Shown here: positions 48,561 through 60,505 of the stretch, piece after piece
Numbering within the stretch: position 1 is the stretch's first letter
Layout: each line of letters starts with the position of its first letter
NCBI GenBank assembly: GCA_001972305.1
Contig: BDDD01000086.1
Coordinates: forward strand, 37,989 to 101,988
Origin: Cephalotus follicularis
Taxonomy: Eukaryota > Streptophyta > Magnoliopsida > Oxalidales > Cephalotaceae
DNA: 64,000 nt
Direction of reading: 5' to 3'
Notes under the pieces: generated by a model
Told to the model about the DNA's origin: nothing
Database searches by the model: none
The model's input: the letters and a program-made list of their open reading frames with translations, nothing else
Made by a program: the position numbers and the translations under genes

Positions 48561-49740
48561 TAAGATATTTTCAATGAAAGTTTGAAATTTTTCCAAGATC
48601 TATGTTCAACATTATAGTTCCAAGTTTGCAAGGGACCGGAGGTCCAATGTTCAAGTCCTCAAACCTCTGAACAGCCACCGATCAGTTCCCTCAGATCAAC
48701 TTAAAGCACCTCGGACCATGCCCCCGAGGGGGCACCAATATCCGAGGTTTCCTAAGCCTCACGAAGGCTGATCCTCAAAAGGAAAACCAACACAAGCCAA
48801 GGTCTCAAGCAGACCAGTCAAAAGGGCGTTTAAGAGCATCCAATGATGCACTTACAAAAGCCTCCTTCCGAGGAGCATACAAAAGCCTCCTCCCGAGGAG
48901 CATATTAACAAAGACTCCCAAGGGAGCAAGAACTGGTTGGCAACACCATGGGAACTTGTCCAACCAGACCTAAAATCGCGACTTGAAAGGCGAATCCATG
49001 GGAACTCGCAACGATCAAGCTCGTCGGACTGAGCACTTTAATACAAGTGTCTCTAAGTGGACTGAAAGCTCAGCCGACCTGTCCTAGAACATCCTAGGTC
49101 AGACGATACTCTCCTCGACAAACCCATGGGAACTTGTCCGAGCAGACCAAGAACTCAAACTATGAGTATAAAGATATTACGAAGATTGAGATGCTGTCAA
49201 ATTAAAGTACTCTCAAAGGTGAAGGGTCCTACGGGGACTATCAAAATCGTGTGACCTCGCTCACCCAAGTTTAGTGATTTGGGCTAAGTCAAAAGTTCTA
49301 AGGAACTATCAATATACATACACACTCAAAGCTCAAATATGTGTGGAGTTGATTACATCCGAGAAGGCAAGGGCCTGTTCTTTTTTACTCAAGCCTTTTT
49401 GGAGTTATTTGCTTGTTTATGCAAGAAATCCGAGGTCACAACAAGTATAAAATTCCTAAGGGAGTTGTCAATTGAAGATAAAGTCCGAGAAGGTGAAGCC
49501 TCCTTTACTTATATTTTTGCTAAAGTTACTTAAGTTCTTTTGGAGTTAAGTGTTCACTTATGGGAGAAGTCCGAGATTACTGTGAAGACAAAAATTCCTA
49601 AGGGAATTGATAACAAGTTCAAGCATGCAGAGATCAACCACAACACTTAGTGGAAAAATTTTAATGCAAAGCCGAGGATGAGAAAGAGGTTCCTTTCATT
49701 AATGATGAAAAAGATTACAAGTAGAAAGAGATTGAAAACT
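48561..49740. other. Spacer of the Tat derivative with a short dyad-repeat tract
   Basis: Corresponds to 11144-13080 of the larger element. The array is reduced to a few CCTCCCGAGGAGCAT-type dyads at 48860-48910, so the hypervariable array is almost absent. Motifs such as CCATGGGAACTTGTCC recur at 48945-49145. A short 64-codon frame at 49339-49533 has no recognised match. Confidence 0.55.
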
Positions 49741-49763
49741 ATTACAAGCTAAGGCAATAAAAA

Positions 49764-51670
49764 TTAAGGCTGAGAAGCATCTTCTTTCTCAGCCGAGAGA
49801 TCTTCAGGAGGAGGTGGAGGAGGAAAAACATCAGCAACATAAGGAAGAGGAGGACTTCCTAGGCCAGCGTAGGGGTCCTCTGGAGCATCAGAAGAATGAA
49901 GAGCTGAGGAGATAGCAGCAGGGTCAGAGGGGGCAGCGGTTGGATCCTCGGGAAGAATGACTACTTCTGGAGAAGTAGGAGTCGTTGTCTCGCCCACTGG
50001 AGCAGTAGAAGCCTCTTGAGCTAACCTCTCACGGACCCTGTCCTCTACCTCATCAATCCCTTCAGGATAGAAGTCGAATGCATCTGCTCCCTCCTCTGCT
50101 GCCGATCAAGCTTTGTTACAAGGTCATCAACCTTGTCCTCGGCCCGTTTCAGCTTGGCCTCCAGTACCTTCATCTCGGCTGTCCTCTCCTTCAAATCATC
50201 AACAGCCTGCATCTTCTCCTCGGCCAGGGACTCCTGAGCCTTGAGAACCTCATTCAGATGGGCATGGGCAGAGCGAGCAGTTTCTTCAAGGGTGGCCATG
50301 CTCGACCTCAGTTCTCGGTCCCTGGCCACAACCGCACGGAGGTTGTCCACAAGCAGTTGGGTGTCGTTCAGAGACTGTTAGAGAAATAAAAAGTGTTAGA
50401 TAGTATAAAAAGCTAAGGTACAAGAAAGAGAGAGGTGACCAAGGATGAGATCTCTTACCCTCAGCTGCCTCTTCAGACAAACGGTGGACAAGTCTTCATT
50501 GGTCCACCTCTGTCGTGCCTCCAACTCTCGGGGCAAGAAGACCAGACGGCTGAGTCTCTGAGGGACTCCAGGATCGTTCAAGCTCAAGCTCTCAGCGTCC
50601 ATCTCGTCAAACCCGTCAAGCAGTTGATCTACCGACAGAGATGGGGGAAGGATGATCGGGTCCTGGGAACTGGCTCCGAGGGCAGCCACGTCCTCAATTT
50701 CCCGGACCTTCTCGGAGCCCTCCATGGCCTTCCCCTTTCTACTCCTCTTAGACAGAGGAGCATGCTCAGTTGAGGGGGTCCTATCGGCCGGCCTCTTGCT
50801 GGTCTCCTTCCTCTTCTCGGTCACAGCGACCGGAACCCTGGCAGAGGAAGGGGGAGGAGGGGTCTTGGTTGGTGCCCTCGTCTTCTCGACCGTGGAAGTT
50901 TTAGCCTTGGGCTGAGTCCCAGAAGAAGTAGAGCCCTTCTTCTTGTCAGTGGACCTGATGATTGCGGAAAGATCTCGGCGAGGACCCATTGCTGAAAGAA
51001 GACAAGAAAGTCAGAGTCAGAGATCAGAGATTAGAAAAAGTAAGAATTGGTAAGAACAGAATTAATGGAAGAGACGGAGAAGACAAGGATGTTATACAAG
51101 TTTGCTCAGACATTGGGGGCAGAGGACTATCGTGCTCTCCCTCTTCCTCTGATTCTTCCTCCTCAGACCCTTCCGAGGAGGATTCATGTTCAAGGAGCTT
51201 ACTAAGTCCTGCTTGGACCAGACGATCCTCGGTCACGGTGGAGTTTACGCAAGCCTCTTGACCTCGGCTAGACTAAGTTTACTCAAACCAAAGGCACAAT
51301 CCTCGGGCAGAGGATTGACCTCGGCAGTGGGTGCATCAGGGACACCCACAGCAGCCCCTACACTACCTTCAACATCATTTGACCTCTCAGCGAGGGGAAG
51401 CACCATAGCCAAAGGAGCAATGGACAGGGGGGAAGGAGAAGAAGAAGAAGATCCAGAAGACAGCTCTTGACTAGCCATTAAAGAGAAAAATAAATCACAG
51501 AAGAAGAAAATAATCCGGGAAAACAAGAAAATGGGTAGAAACTTACCAAAAGTTTTGGATTCGAAGAGTTGAAGAAGAAGAAGATTCAAGACACTGCAAA
51601 AAGCTCTCAAAAAGCACTGGGAGTATGAGTTCTGAAGATTGAGGAAGTAAAAGTTGTAATGGTGAAGCAC
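49764..51670 (-). pseudogene. Antisense reading-frame block of the Tat derivative
   Basis: Minus-strand frames: a Ser/Pro-rich leader (MASQELSSGSSSSS), an acidic Ser/Glu-rich part (ESSSEGSEEEESEEEGEHD), a Lys/Arg/Pro-rich segment, a Glu/Lys/Ala coiled coil (VLEAKLKRAEDKVDDLVTKL), and an acidic, proline-rich C-terminus like that of 13108-13620. It corresponds in place and style to the block at 13108-15840 but is shorter. Introns may account for some frame changes. Function unknown. Confidence 0.65.
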
Positions 51671-52074
51671 AAAGGCTTTTTATAGACCCTTTCCTCGGAT
51701 CCTAGCCATCCACCTCACATCAGATCCAACGGTGGGAAGTCTGACCGTCAAATCAAGCGCGGGAAACGAAAAGGCAGAGGCGGGAATTGCGCTGTGCATG
51801 CCACGTGTCAAGCGTACTCAATACGCAACTTTAATGATAAACATAACGGTTCAATGCTCGAGGTCACTTAATGACAGAGAAGGCAGACCAAAGGTCAAGC
51901 GCTAGTCCTCGGACCAAGCAGACTATGTCATGTGCCAGAGGAGCCACAAAGGCAATGCTCTCGTCCTCAGCCCATCTGTATAAACAAGAACTATCAAGAA
52001 ATCTTGCAGAGGAGTCTTGCCTGGGCCACGGCTCTCAACTCTGGTCCTCCTCCTCTGACCAAGCTCAGAGAACA
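51671..52074. other. Region between the antisense block and the 3' LTR of the derivative
   Basis: Matches the 15841-16486 part of the larger element in general plan: a likely promoter for the antisense frames and a TCCTCCTCCTCTG segment shortly before the polypurine tract. Confidence 0.5.
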
Positions 52075-52091
52075 AGGACCAGGGGGGCATA
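52075..52091 (+). other. Polypurine tract of the Tat derivative
   Basis: GGACCAGGGGGGCATA directly before the right LTR, one base different from the tract at 16487. Confidence 0.78.
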
Positions 52092-52965
52092 TGATGGAGG
52101 AAAAATATGTTAATAAAAGCAAGGACACGTGTCCATTGCAGACTTGACCAACTGTCCATCGGGGATTAGAGGCTTATCAGCAAGCCGTGCCGAGGAGCTC
52201 ACTCATTGCAAAGGATGGTCTTCTCGGACCAAGAGCCGAGAGTCATTACTTTACTGAAGACAACACCTTGAGACCACAAGTCCGAGGACACTCCTCGGAC
52301 TCAAAAGGCAAAAGACCATATTCACGGTGTGAGGGCCGAGGACTCCCTCGGCCCAAAGTATCTATCAGGAGGAGAACAGAGGATACGGTCTACTGTACAC
52401 AGAAGCTGAGGATCTCTTCCTCGGAACAACAGCAGAGACACACTTTCCTCCGCAGCCATATCACAGTCAATACTACCCTATAATGGAGGACCTCAGCCTT
52501 ATCTAAAAGATAAAGAGATTATCTTCACCAGATTCCATGGGATCCGTATCTATCCAAACAAAGAGATAGAGTTCAAGTCAACTACTACCAAAGGAAAGTA
52601 GCGACATTATAGGCGGAGATAAGGGAATGTCCGAGATCCTCGGCACTTCCTAGGGGATAACGATCACATCCGATTCACACGCTCGTTCAGTTACATAAAT
52701 CCACTATAAATACAAGTTCAACACACTGAACAAAGGTCAGCAATTTTTACATTCAAGAGAGTATATTATTCCATATGCACTTGACTAACTTGAGCGTCGG
52801 AGTGTCCCCGGGAGAACAACCTCCTGTGCCTTCACCATTGTTGTAACCTTGTGCAGGTGTCCGAGATTAAGTTCTTCCTCCAGGCATCAGTGACAAAGCG
52901 TTTCTCTTAACAAATCAAAGTCCTCCACGTAGGATACTGTTGAGAGAAAGATTTCTGTATCAACA
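52092..52965 (+). repeat. Right LTR of the Tat derivative
   Basis: 874 bp, TGATGGAGG to GTATCAACA. A TATA-like box ACTATAAATACAAG lies near 52702. An open frame within it (from 52187, 98 codons) also appears in the inverted copy but is LTR sequence, not a gene. Confidence 0.92.
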
Positions 52966-52970
52966 ATAAG

Positions 52971-54467
52971 CAACATAGCTCGATGACTTCCATAAAATGT
53001 GAAAGTAGTAAATTTACATTATAAGAAAACTTAAATTGAGTAAACACATAAAATTTTAAATTATAAAAAATAAAACCCTGGTTTTTTGGAAGTGTAAAAA
53101 TTGATTATAAAATAAAAATATTTATTAGGAGAGTATTTTCTTTTATAATAAAAATAAAGTTGAACAAGCTTAAGTGAATAAGTATGAGACAATGTACCCA
53201 AAAAAAAAAAATTAATAATTATGAGACAAATTATTGCCAACAATCTGAAGTAGAAAGATTCTTGTATTGAATACATAACGTGGATATCCACTAATAATAT
53301 AAATAGAGTCCCATAAGTCAATAGTAATTAGCAAAGATATAATTAATGCAAGAATAATGCTCCTTAGCTACGTGCTATGGTACCAACGTACTCATGTAGT
53401 GCATTTAAATGAGAAGAATACTTATACTGCCCACTTGGGGATCCATTAATCCAATGGACCACTTAGCAGCCACAGCCCACAGACAAACCTTATCCTCAAC
53501 TTTACATTGCGTTTCAGTTGTGTCATCTGCTCATTGTTAATTTTTCTTTTCCTAATAATGTGTTATTATATCGACTATAAGAACATTTACTACGTCACAA
53601 ATGTTTGGATAAAGTTATTTACTCTTCAAAAATTATTCTTTGATGAAAAATATTATAGAATATTAATTTTTATTTTTATGTATTATCATTTATACATCAT
53701 TTATAAACAAAAAAAATTGTTATAAAACTTTTAATTAACTTTTCAAAAATTTTATTTTTAGTTAAAATATAACTTAGAAAATTTTAATTTCTAGTGTTTG
53801 AATTATATAATATCTATACAAAATTAAACATAAAGCGCAAAAACTGAAATGGTATAGCTTTAACTTTTAGTTTTACGTCATAAAAAAAAAGTTAAAAGAA
53901 AAATTAAAAAACACAAACTGTGATATTTTAAATAAAACTTAAATATAATACTGACAAAAAAAAATTCTTCTTTAGAGGCGTTTAAGCAGCTTGTAATTTT
54001 GATTAAATAGTTTTTATAAGAGTTTTTGTAAAAAATTTATTGGTTTACTTTTGATTAAAATTATGAATTTGTTTGGATGATAATAATACCAAGTATTTTT
54101 TTTATCTTAAATTTATCATAAAATATATTTTATTATCTAAGTGTTAAATTATATGAATAATTGAGATACTATATGATAATAGTAAATAAATTGAAGGGAA
54201 AAAAAAACAAATATTTATATATGATTTGATACAAAACAAAAACATTTATTACAAGTTTTAAAAAAAGACCTAGTTTTTGATAAAAATTACTAAAATTTAT
54301 AGTTATGAAAGAGCTGAAGTTCACTTTTCGCCCTAAATCTTCAGACAAAAATGTCCCAAGCAAAACTCAACTCTTGAGTGGTGTGGTGTTGAACCACCGA
54401 GCCTTGGTTATCATAGCCAAGTGACACCAAGACAGTGACACAGAGAGAGAGAAAGAGGGAGAGAGAG
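52971..54467. other. Intergenic region and promoter side of the DUF21-CBS gene
   Basis: Very AT-rich, with no gene seen. The last 40 bp (54437-54467) are a GA-rich leader directly before the start codon, a common 5' UTR feature in plants. Confidence 0.55.
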
Positions 54468-57447
54468 ATGGCAGACGTGGCATGCTGTGAGACGCAGTTC
54501 TTCTTGTATATACTGGTAATAATAGGACTGGTGTGCTTTGCTGGGCTGATGGCTGGGCTCACTTTGGGTCTCATGTCTTTGGGCCTCGTCGATCTCGAAG
54601 TCCTCATCAAGTCCGGCCGCCCTGAGGATCGCACCCACGCCGGTACTCTGTCTCTCTCTTTCTCTCTGTCTCTCAATCACTGATTTTGTGTTCAATACGA
54701 ATTATTGATGAATTTGAAATTTGGGTAATCTTAATGGTACAAAAGTAAATATAAGAGTTCACTGATGTTGTAGTTACTATCAGTTTAAAAGGAAACTCTA
54801 GTATTGTTGAATCATGAGGCTTAAGTGATCGATTCTGTTTTTGGCAGCTAAGATATTTCCAGTGGTAAAGAATCAACATCTTTTACTATGTACCCTTTTG
54901 ATTGGCAACTCTCTAGCAATGGAGGTAACTTTGTGATTCTTTATCTGCCTAACTACACACTCCATTGTGTATTGTAACCCTTCTATTCATCAAATCAGAG
55001 AGAGAGAAAACAGAAATGTTGATTTGCTATTATCTCTGCTTCCTTGTAGGCTCTTCCCATATTTTTGGACAAGTTAGTGCCCCCGTATGCAGCGATTCTG
55101 ATTTCTGTGACTCTTATACTTATGTTCGGAGAGGTAGTTCAACGCGGAACATAATTGGGAATTGCTTTGTTTTAGTGCGTAGTGGGTGTATTCCATCTTT
55201 ATTTGTTTGTGCATTTGACTTCAGATATTGCCACAAGCGGTCTGTACTCGCTATGGCTTGACTGTTGGTGCGACTTTGGCACCCTTTGTCCGCGTTCTTC
55301 TCTTTCTGTTCTTCCCTATCGCTTATCCAATTAGTAAGGTATAATTTGTCAGAAATTGTCTCGTTCTGTTTTTTTTAAAGTTCTCTAATTTTAATATTGA
55401 TTTAAATGTTCAATATTTTTTTTTTCTACATCACATTCAGATTCTGGATTGGATGTTGGGTAAAGGACATGCCGCCCTCTTACGAAGAGCAGAGCTAAAG
55501 ACATTTGTGAATTTTCATGGGAACGAGGTATTAAATTTGACGTAATGTTTCTTCTGATATAGGACTAGAAACGATTTGCATCTTCTTGAATTTTTATAGG
55601 AGCAATATATGTCAGGAGACCTTACAAGTTAGTGGTTACAGCTCTTTGAATTTCGTAATCCCCTAATTTCAGATAAATTGTCCTGTATAATTTTTTGGTG
55701 TTAGGCTGGTAAAGGTGGGGATTTAACTCATGATGAAACCACCATCATTGCTGGAGCACTTGAACTGACTGCAAAGACTGCAAAAGATGCCATGACACCC
55801 ATATCAAAGGCATTTTCCCTTGATCTGGATGCAACTCTTAATTTGTGGGTTTTGAATTTCTTGTTATTCTCTCTATCAACTGTTGCTTGCTACATTCTTT
55901 CTATCCTCACTCTTTGCCTATGTGTGCACACCCAACGTAGGGAGACATTGAATGCAATAATGGCAATGGGCCATAGTCGAGTTCCAGTATATTATAGAGA
56001 TCCAGCAAATATAATTGGGCTTATTCTGGTAATTCCATTTCTTTCTTTAGCTAAAATCATGTTTTGTCTATTATTAGCAACTAGGTGAAGGTTACTTTAT
56101 ATTATTCATCTGCAACTTTGATGTTATTATCATGGTTTCATGATTCACATCTCCCCTTTGATTGAGGTAAAATACACCCGCACACAACACATGTGAATCA
56201 GGTGTTAGTATCCTGGAAAACTTTCGAATGATTGTTCTTGTGGAAATGGATAACTTGAAAAAGAAATATTTAATTCTTCTTTATGCGCTTGTTTCTGTTT
56301 ATTCAGTCACATTAGGCCCTGTTTTGCAGCCAGCTTTGCTTATGCAACTATGTGTAGAATTTTAGCATCTGGTGTCGTGAGATGGAATAACAGGGTGCCA
56401 ACAAAGATTTATTTGAATAAATCTTAGTCAAGTCTTATTGAAATTGTAGTTTAATTATAAACTATCCATAATTCCTTTTCTGTCGTACATCCATTTTTGC
56501 AATAGTTGCACAACTTCTCTTCTCGAGAGACTGTCTTACTATTTTTTTTCCTGAATTATAATAATAATTCACTAACCAAGCTTCTTTTTCCCTTTCATGT
56601 CATTCACCTACTATATTAGTGAAGTCAGCTTAATGCTTTGTCCTATATCAATTCTAGTCATTGACTGGTTCGTATCAACTTTTGCAGGTAAAAAACCTCT
56701 TCTCAGTTGATCACAGAGATGCAGTTTCTTTGAGAACAATGCTTATAAGAAAAATTCCTCGGTACGACTATTTGCCACTGCTTATGTGTGAATATCACCA
56801 GAAATGATATGATATCCCTGAATAAAAGTGCGTATTTGTTGATGATATTGGATAAATGTTTAAACAGTTAAATGATCTTATTTGTGTATGTATCTGGTCG
56901 AGTGAACTTCTTAGTCTATCTATCTGGTTTTCTTTTCTAGGCAGGAGCTAATTTATTCTTGCTTTGCTTTCCCATTTATATTACAGGGTGTCTGAAGACA
57001 TGCCCCTATATGACATATTAAATGAATTTCAGAAGGGTCATAGCCACATTGCTGTGGTCTACAAGGATTTGAATGATACAACGAAGTCGCCAATGAAAAG
57101 TGGAGAGGGTGAGCCACCTGTGTTTAAGGACTTCGAGAAGCCAAGAGGCCAATCTGCGACATCACCGGGAAAAGGTAGTTATCTAGAGTCACTGAAAGAA
57201 TGCTGTTAGTTTTTTTTTTTAAAAGTAAATTTCTTATTTCTTTCAGTAGTTGCTGCCTTACAAATTTAGTTTTTAGTTTCTCAGAATATGCTCCGTTACT
57301 TTTGTCGTGTCTTTTTTTTAATAGTTTTACCTGATTAATTTTTGCATAAACACAATGTGTGTTTTGTTTTATTTTCCCTGCATCTATAAGAGATTTGCCT
57401 CTGTGATTCACTGATTTTGCCTCAACTTCTGTCTCTCTGTCTCTCTG

Positions 57448-57501
<54 letters not shown>

Positions 57502-58617
57502 TTTTAATTTTTTGAGAGGGGGGACTCTTCGAAGTGGGGAAAGGGGATTAAATTCATTGGATGTGCATTTTCACAACTTGCTTGATAAGTTTATCTGGTC
57601 TGTTTACTTTGACTACACGAAGCTGACATTCTTGGTTGATTGTTAGATGATAATGAGGTTGTTCTTACTGGTGGCACCGATTGTTTGTTAACTGAATTGG
57701 AGCCACAAGACGCTCAAAAATCTGTGCCAAAGAATGATGGAGGTCAGAAGATGAAGAGTCTGCAGTCCTTTAAGAAGCGACACAGAGGCTGTTCATTTTG
57801 CATTCTGGACATAGAGAATGCGCCCATTCCAGAGTTCCCGTCCAATGAAGAGGTTGTCGGTGTTATTACCATGGAAGATGTCATTGAAGAACTTCTTCAG
57901 GTAAATATAATATCTTTGATATTTGGCAAAACAGGGGTGCATGGACCACCATTATCTGGGTTCTCATTTGTGTTTCAATGAATGGTAAGATGATGATGGC
58001 AACCAGATGGTGATTTTCATCATGATTTGAGCCTATTATCACATTTGTTATGTGGTGGATAGCACAAATTTCATGGATGATTTTGCCTCATACTTGCAGC
58101 AAATTTATTGGTGTTTTAAGTCAGTGCACCTTATTGTTAGGAATTTAACTTCCATAAAAATTGGGGATACTCTTTCCATTCTCAATCTCGAAATATTTGC
58201 TTATGTCAGGAGGAGATATTGGATGAAACCGATGAGTACGTCAATATCCATAACAGGTAAGTCAAGCTATTAGCCACCCTGTTGATTTGGTTCTATCTCT
58301 TGCTGTTTGGGAAGCCCGCAACATGTTCACTACCGTCCATGATAAGTTTCAAGGACAGTTCACTGCAATTCACCTTTGTTTCAATTTCCAGTCCATCCTG
58401 GATAAATAGTTCGTCCATCATTTTTGCTAAGCAGGACAACGGAGATACTCCATTTCCTTGCAAAATGAAGGAAGAAGTCTTCATGTTTACTATTTGCCTT
58501 GCATTTATTTGACATCATATTGGGCCATATATTAACTTCTGATCCAAAACTTGGGAGTGCAGGATAAAAATCAACATGAATTCATCTCAGGAGAAGTTAC
58601 CTACCTTGAGTTCATAA
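54468..58617 (+). CDS. DUF21 and CBS-domain membrane protein (CNNM/CorC family), twelve exons
   Basis: Exons: 54468-54642, 54848-54924, 55050-55133, 55225-55338, 55441-55527, 55705-55844, 55941-56028, 56688-56761, 56987-57174, 57647-57900, 58210-58256, 58563-58617. All have GT-AG borders in phase; 460 residues. Residues 1-150 form the DUF21 (CNNM transmembrane) domain, with hydrophobic segments near 10-32, 66-80, 88-110 and 125-147 and the motif [27 protein letters not shown] (about 198-210) precedes a pair of CBS domains: [20 protein letters not shown], then SHIAVVYKD through [16 protein letters not shown], split by a loop. [16 protein letters not shown] is the family tail. Plant members are candidate Mg2+ transporters of tonoplast or plastid membranes. 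The short tail after NIHNR ends in LPTLSS; see findings. Confidence 0.92.
57425..57500. repeat. CT then TA microsatellite in an intron of the DUF21-CBS gene
   Basis: A CTCTGTCTCT run followed by a TA run in the intron between exons 9 and 10. Confidence 0.85.
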
Positions 58618-59043
58618 CCCAGGGCCTACACCAGCTTCTCAACCAGCAGCAGTACCCAGTTCAACCACCAGAAAGCATCAAAGTTTGGGATAGGTGAAAT
58701 TTGTAGCTATAACTAATGATAAGTGAATTTGAATTTAACAAAGGGTAGAGAAAAAAAATGTGGTGAGACCCATACTCTATGTAGGGTGGATTGTTTGATG
58801 TGCATTGATGGATAAGAGCTCAATTAGTACCCAACGACGAATTGTTCAAGAGGCACTTCCTCTCTTACGATGTGCCATGCAAAAAAAGACTGAATTTGTC
58901 ATTATTGGGTTTGCGTTTTCTTTGTGTTTTTACAAGCACATTATATACCAAAAATCCTGCTGACCTATCAAACCCACTTTCGAACCAAATCATATCTCCT
59001 AACTAGGCTAACTCCGATCAAGCAAGTGGCTTCAACTAAAGTA

Positions 59044-59095
<52 letters not shown>

Positions 59096-60505
59096 AAAAA
59101 AATTNNNNNNNNNNNNNNNNNNNNNNNNNTTTAGAAGTAGTGCAAGAACCCATCTATGGAAGAAGTCGAGGAGCCAAGGTTAGTAGTAAGTTATTGATAC
59201 TGGAGGGGAAGCGTACTTACTGTGCAACCTGTGAGAGGAGAAATCAACAGGAGATCTTTGTAGTAGAGGAGATAGCCTTTTTTGTAATTCTAAAATTCTA
59301 AGGTGTTATGTCATATAACTTTATCATGGAGTTATTATTTCTCTGGAAAGTTTGTAATAACTGAAACTAAATCGTTATAAAGTTATGTTATTTTATCAAT
59401 TGTATTATAATACTAAAATTATTATTATTTTTTTTGGCATTACGTTCGTTTTTATGATTTTAAACTTTTAATAACAGAAATTTAAATTATTTCTTTTGTC
59501 ATTATGTATTGTTTTCTGATTTTAAACTTTTAATAACAAAATTATGTCGATTTATTGCACCATTCACTTTTAGAAACTAAAATTATGTTTACTATTACTT
59601 ATCCTATGTATAATGTGGATATATTAATCCATTAATTCACACTAATGACTAATGTCCACGCGATGCGTAACAAAAAAAAACGCAGAATAATATTTTAGAA
59701 AATTAAATACTCAAATTCAAACAAAACCGAGGTAAAGAAACAACAAATCAAATTATGGAATCGGCACAATGCAAAAAAGAATGCCCCTCCATCAATGACC
59801 TAATGAAACGACAAACAGTATAAGTTAGCTCAACTAAAAACAATAAAAAAAAATTGTAAATGGAGAACAAACACACATGTCTGCCTTAAATTCTGGTATT
59901 AACAAACATGCATGGAGGTTGTTATTTGGTTATGCGTTATTTATAGCCATTGCCTTTTCATTTTGGTGGGTTGTGTCAAGAATTTTGATTTTTGTTAAGT
60001 TTGAATTGATATTGAAACTGCCCACTTTTAGGTAAAGTCACAAAAGTAAAAAAACAAATAATCATAGTAATATACAGAGATAGTTTTTATTATGACACTT
60101 AAAATAAAATTTCTTTCGATCAATTACTTGAATTTATAAAAAAAGTCAATCAAATCGTTGTATTTGATATTCAATTTATATAAGGTATGTATACAGTTGA
60201 ATTTTTTTAAAAAAAATAAAATAATTAGATAAACATATAAAATATTTAATTTAACTATTAAATTTATGAAGTCTAATCGGTTAAAAGGCTATCAAAAGAA
60301 ATTTCTTTTTCCCTATTTAATATATTTTAAGAACACAAACATAAAAAAAAAAAAAAAAAAATCAACACCGTATTACCTCATTACAATGTAAAACCCTAAA
60401 AATAACTGGCCCTAAATCGTTTGCTTTGTATATTTGTTGGAAATCGAAAACGAAGGAATAAGAAAGGAGCGACGAAATCTTCGTAGTCATCATTTTCGAA
60501 TTAAG
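58618..60505. other. 3' region of the DUF21-CBS gene and intergenic DNA with an assembly gap
   Basis: 58618-58930 is probably 3' UTR. A TA run lies at 59043-59090, followed by A-rich sequence and 25 unknown bases at 59105-59129. 59160-60430 is AT-rich with no gene seen. The 60340-60362 poly(A) precedes a likely 5' leader of the next locus. Confidence 0.5.

Larger units (their letters stand above)
46954..52965 (+). mobile_element. Tat-lineage derivative with an inverted LTR at its left end (inverted-LTR unit)
   Basis: A 6012-bp unit flanked by the 5-bp duplication ATAAG (46949-46953 and 52966-52970). From the left: a full 874-bp LTR in inverted orientation, a 367-bp partial LTR in forward orientation, primer-binding site, a short gag-type frame, a dyad-repeat region, the antisense-frame block, polypurine tract and a full forward LTR. 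Most of gag-pol is absent, so it is non-autonomous and broken. Both outer edges are U5 ends (TGTTGATACAG left, CTGTATCAACA right). The two full LTRs differ at about 10 of 874 positions by eye, suggesting insertion roughly a million years ago at common plant rates. Confidence 0.9.
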
